From Szabonella alba (GTDB lineage Bacteria > Pseudomonadota > Alphaproteobacteria > Rhodobacterales > Rhodobacteraceae), in assembly GCF_016765775.1 (NCBI RefSeq), contig NZ_JAESVN010000002.1, positions 62,001 through 126,000 on the forward strand: 64,000 nucleotides of DNA. The letters run 5' to 3'. The translations under genes and the position numbers were made by a program. The notes under the pieces are model-generated. The model was given only the letters and a program-made list of their open reading frames with translations. It was not told the DNA's origin and did not search any database. Below are positions 62,078 through 64,000 of the stretch, one piece after another (position 1 is the first letter of the stretch; the number at the start of each line of letters is the position of its first letter).

Positions 62078-62931
62078 CGGCGGCCGGCACGGCAGGCGAG
62101 GCCGCAGGCGGTGTTCTGGGCGGGGCGATCGGCGGAGCCATCGGCGCGCCGATCCTGCCGCCGCTAGGAGGGCTGATCGGCCGCTGGCTGGGCAGCCGGG
62201 TTGGTCGCGCCGCCGGACGCGCGGCGGCGGAAGTGCTGGCCAACCAGATGGATGACGCCAATGACGCCGCCGAGGAGGAAAGCACCGAGGACGCGACGGA
62301 AACCTGCGCGGAATGCGGGGAAATTGACTGTTTCAATCCCCCTGACGGAGTTGATCCCGAGGAATTCAAACGGCAACTGAAGGAACAGCAGGATGCGCTG
62401 CGCGAAATGCGGCCCGAGGAAATCCTCGACAACATGAACAACTATCGCACCCAAGGCCGTCCTAGCGGGGACGCCGCCCAGCGGCAAAGGGAGCGGGACA
62501 GCTATTTTTCGGACCATATCGAGTCCCGCAAGCGGGAGGTCAGGACAGAAAACCCAAGTCTTCCGGAAGCCGAGGTTGAGGGAATGGCGACCGATAGGCT
62601 TCTCAATGAAATGGCAAATCTGGATGCAACCCATATTGTCGATCTGGTCGCTGGCGGAGGTGGCGCGATTTCAGGCTTGGGCAACCGTTCGGTAAATCGA
62701 TCCATCGGGTCGCAGTGGCGCCACAGAGGCCCCAATTCCCAGAAAACGCGCGCGCAACAATTGCAGGACTACGCGGAACAGGCGCAAAGAGAAGGGGCGG
62801 ATATGTCTGGCCTTGAACTTGAGGTCTGTGGCGATGAAGGTGGGGCACCTGATGGCAACGTTTCAGCGCCGGAAAATGCAACATCTCCCCCATCTGGGGA
62901 CACAGGATCTGGTTCTGTGCCGATGTCATGA
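62074..62931 (+). CDS. T6SS effector: glycine-zipper N-terminus plus Ntox15-type DNase domain (Tde-like)
   Basis: The 285-residue effector has three parts. Residues 12-48 form two GxxxG series (Gly 12-16-20-24 and 32-36-40-44-48), a glycine zipper like the one needed for delivery of Agrobacterium Tde1. Residues 78-86 hold CAECGEIDC. From about 170 the Ntox15 nuclease domain follows, with HIVDLVAGG carrying the HxxD motif (His187, Asp190) and NRSVNRSIGSQW. It should degrade DNA in rival bacteria. The ATG overlaps the adaptor stop; a longer frame from 61906 was rejected. Base composition drops from about 62450, over the toxin part. Confidence 0.85.
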   Translation: MTAAGTAGEAAGGVLGGAIGGAIGAPILPPLGGLIGRWLGSRVGRAAGRAAAEVLANQMDDANDAAEEESTEDATETCAECGEIDCFNPPDGVDPEEFKRQLKEQQDALREMRPEEILDNMNNYRTQGRPSGDAAQRQRERDSYFSDHIESRKREVRTENPSLPEAEVEGMATDRLLNEMANLDATHIVDLVAGGGGAISGLGNRSVNRSIGSQWRHRGPNSQKTRAQQLQDYAEQAQREGADMSGLELEVCGDEGGAPDGNVSAPENATSPPSGDTGSGSVPMS

Positions 62932-62943
62932 AAGGAAAAACCA

Positions 62944-63627
62944 ATGACGCGCACGGATGACCTCAAAACCCATGCTATACAAAGGCTTGGCAAACTTGAG
63001 GCGCGCAGCCCCTATCCAGATGACTCGCTTACTTGGCTGCAAGACCGGGTTCCAGAAAGCCTGATCAGTTTGCTGGAAACGCTTGGTCTTGGCACATGGG
63101 AGCACGGCAAATGGCAAGTGATCGACGCGACCCGCTTTGACGGATTGCTCCGCCAGACCCTGCGCGCGGACCCCGATTTCGCCCCCGACGACTGCACAGC
63201 CATTGCCATGAAGGGGTTTGGTGGTCTGTGGTGCTGGCATCGCAAACATCAATTTTTTCAACTCGATGTGCTGCCCAACCAGCTTGCCGCACCGGACTTC
63301 TGGAACCCCGTAGGATTGGACCCCGCGACAGACGCACTGAGTCCCTTCGGATCAGTTCCACTGACGGTTGGAAAATACTACGATCTTTACGATTCCAAAG
63401 GGGACGGCCTGTTCGCGCCATTGGTCAAGGCGCATGGCCCGCTACCGCATGGACAGATTTTTGCCCCCCGTCTGCACCCGGCTATTGGGGGCGGGATGCA
63501 GGTCGCAAATTTCCGCCCTGCCCCGGCGCTGGAGGCCATCGCCCTGATCCATCAGATGGAGCCTTTCACGCTGACCCGCAGCACGCCAGCGGGGCGGCAG
63601 CAGATCCGCCGGATCGGCCCGGTATGA
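62944..63627 (+). CDS. Immunity protein, GAD-like plus DUF1851 type (Tdi-like)
   Basis: The 227-residue protein lies 12 bases after the effector. The N-terminal half (VPESLISLLETLGLGTWEHGKWQV, then FGGLWCWHRKH) matches GAD-like domains, and the C-terminal half (YYDLYDSKGDGLFAPLVKAHGPLPHGQIFAPRLHP) matches DUF1851, as in Tdi1, the immunity protein of Tde1. It should bind and block the Ntox15 toxin in the producer. Its lower GC content matches the toxin domain, suggesting they move as a pair. Confidence 0.85.
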   Translation: MTRTDDLKTHAIQRLGKLEARSPYPDDSLTWLQDRVPESLISLLETLGLGTWEHGKWQVIDATRFDGLLRQTLRADPDFAPDDCTAIAMKGFGGLWCWHRKHQFFQLDVLPNQLAAPDFWNPVGLDPATDALSPFGSVPLTVGKYYDLYDSKGDGLFAPLVKAHGPLPHGQIFAPRLHPAIGGGMQVANFRPAPALEAIALIHQMEPFTLTRSTPAGRQQIRRIGPV

Positions 63628-64000
63628 AATCCGGCAGACAGGAAATACTGCCCCGCCTCGGTCTTGGGCCAGTTCGGCTTGGTCTGTCACCCGCCGAGGC
63701 CGCAGCCCTGCTGGGCCCGCCGGTCTCCAGCAATATGCGGGGTTCCAAAGAGACCCGCTTCTTTGCCAATGACATAGCCATCGGCTTTCAGGAGGGTCGC
63801 GGCATTGGCATCAGCGTCGGGCGCAGGGCGAAAGGCATCACCTTTCAAGGGCATGATGTGTTCCTGGAGCCGGCGCAAGACATGCTTGACGTTTTTCTGC
63901 GGGCGGCCCCGGCATGGGAAGAGGTCGGGATGCTGGTTTTTCCCGATCTCTGGCTCATCCTCTCGGGGTTTCATGACGACGATCCCGACCAGAAGGCCGT
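63624..64000 (+). CDS. Unrecognised protein, N-terminal part, possible further immunity protein
   Basis: The frame opens at ATG 63624, overlapping the immunity gene's stop by ATGA, and stays open to the window end (125 codons). The translation begins with MKSGRQEILPRLGLG, and PVRLGLSPAEAAALLGPPVSS resembles the opening of small immunity-type proteins (the pattern G-L-S-x-x-E-x-x-x-L-L-G-P-P). GRGIGISVGRRAKGITF and FPDLWLILSGFHDDD follow. Family is not certain. Coupling to the immunity gene suggests a second or orphan immunity function. Confidence 0.65.
   Translation, partial: MKSGRQEILPRLGLGPVRLGLSPAEAAALLGPPVSSNMRGSKETRFFANDIAIGFQEGRGIGISVGRRAKGITFQGHDVFLEPAQDMLDVFLRAAPAWEEVGMLVFPDLWLILSGFHDDDPDQKA

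Overview
The window looks like a chromosomal segment of a high-GC alphaproteobacterium of the Rhodobacteraceae/Paracoccaceae, most likely Paracoccus or a close relative. This rests on protein character: the gltD - two small proteins - GFA protein - gltB block, a complex I NDUFA9-like reductase next to uppP and a tRNA-Leu, an FzlA-like GST, a Hint-domain protein, and many Roseobacter-type importers. No rRNA, prophage, CRISPR array or insertion sequence is visible. Species assignment is inference.

Layout. (1) 1-8912: surface polysaccharide region. It holds the start of a KpsM-like exporter permease, cysQ, a GT2 glycosyltransferase, galU, three further glycosyltransferases and a double-sulfotransferase-like protein. 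CysQ (PAP removal) and the sulfotransferase (PAPS use) suggest a sulfated polysaccharide. (2) 8916-16155: choline-sulfatase betC, divergent from a Dpp-type ABC importer. (3) 16592-20562: a DUF21 membrane protein, a D-threonine aldolase/D-serine dehydratase-like PLP enzyme divergent from a RidA protein, and an RpiR regulator. (4) 21042-28322: a metallo-deacetylase, an SDR and a complete five-gene Dpp-type importer. (5) 28412-39331: a locus bounded by LysR regulators with a DpkA/LhpD-like reductase, a ProXWV-type betaine importer, an aldehyde dehydrogenase, an M19 dipeptidase-like protein lacking key metal ligands, an unrecognised 558-residue protein and a DUF3726 protein. This is the best candidate for an undescribed pathway. 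(6) 39507-40298: a solitary, lower-GC abortive-infection (Abi C-terminal) gene. (7) 40358-52767: housekeeping block with the FzlA-like GST, mtgA, Hint protein, gltB/gltD operon, uppP, NDUFA9-like protein and tRNA-Leu(CAG). (8) 52911-60583: a sugar-acid-type catabolic locus with two GntR regulators, each beside a clear palindrome, a PdxA-like dehydrogenase, a complete TRAP transporter, a GarR-like dehydrogenase and an enolase-superfamily enzyme. (9) 60764-64000: a type VI secretion effector module with PAAR, DUF4123 adaptor, glycine-zipper Ntox15 DNase effector, GAD-like/DUF1851 immunity protein and a further partial gene cut by the window end.

The dominant theme is uptake and catabolism of organic solutes: four complete or near-complete importers, each next to dedicated enzymes and a local regulator, with a polysaccharide locus at one end and an interbacterial toxin locus at the other. 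All domain and family names come from reading the translations; no database search was run.
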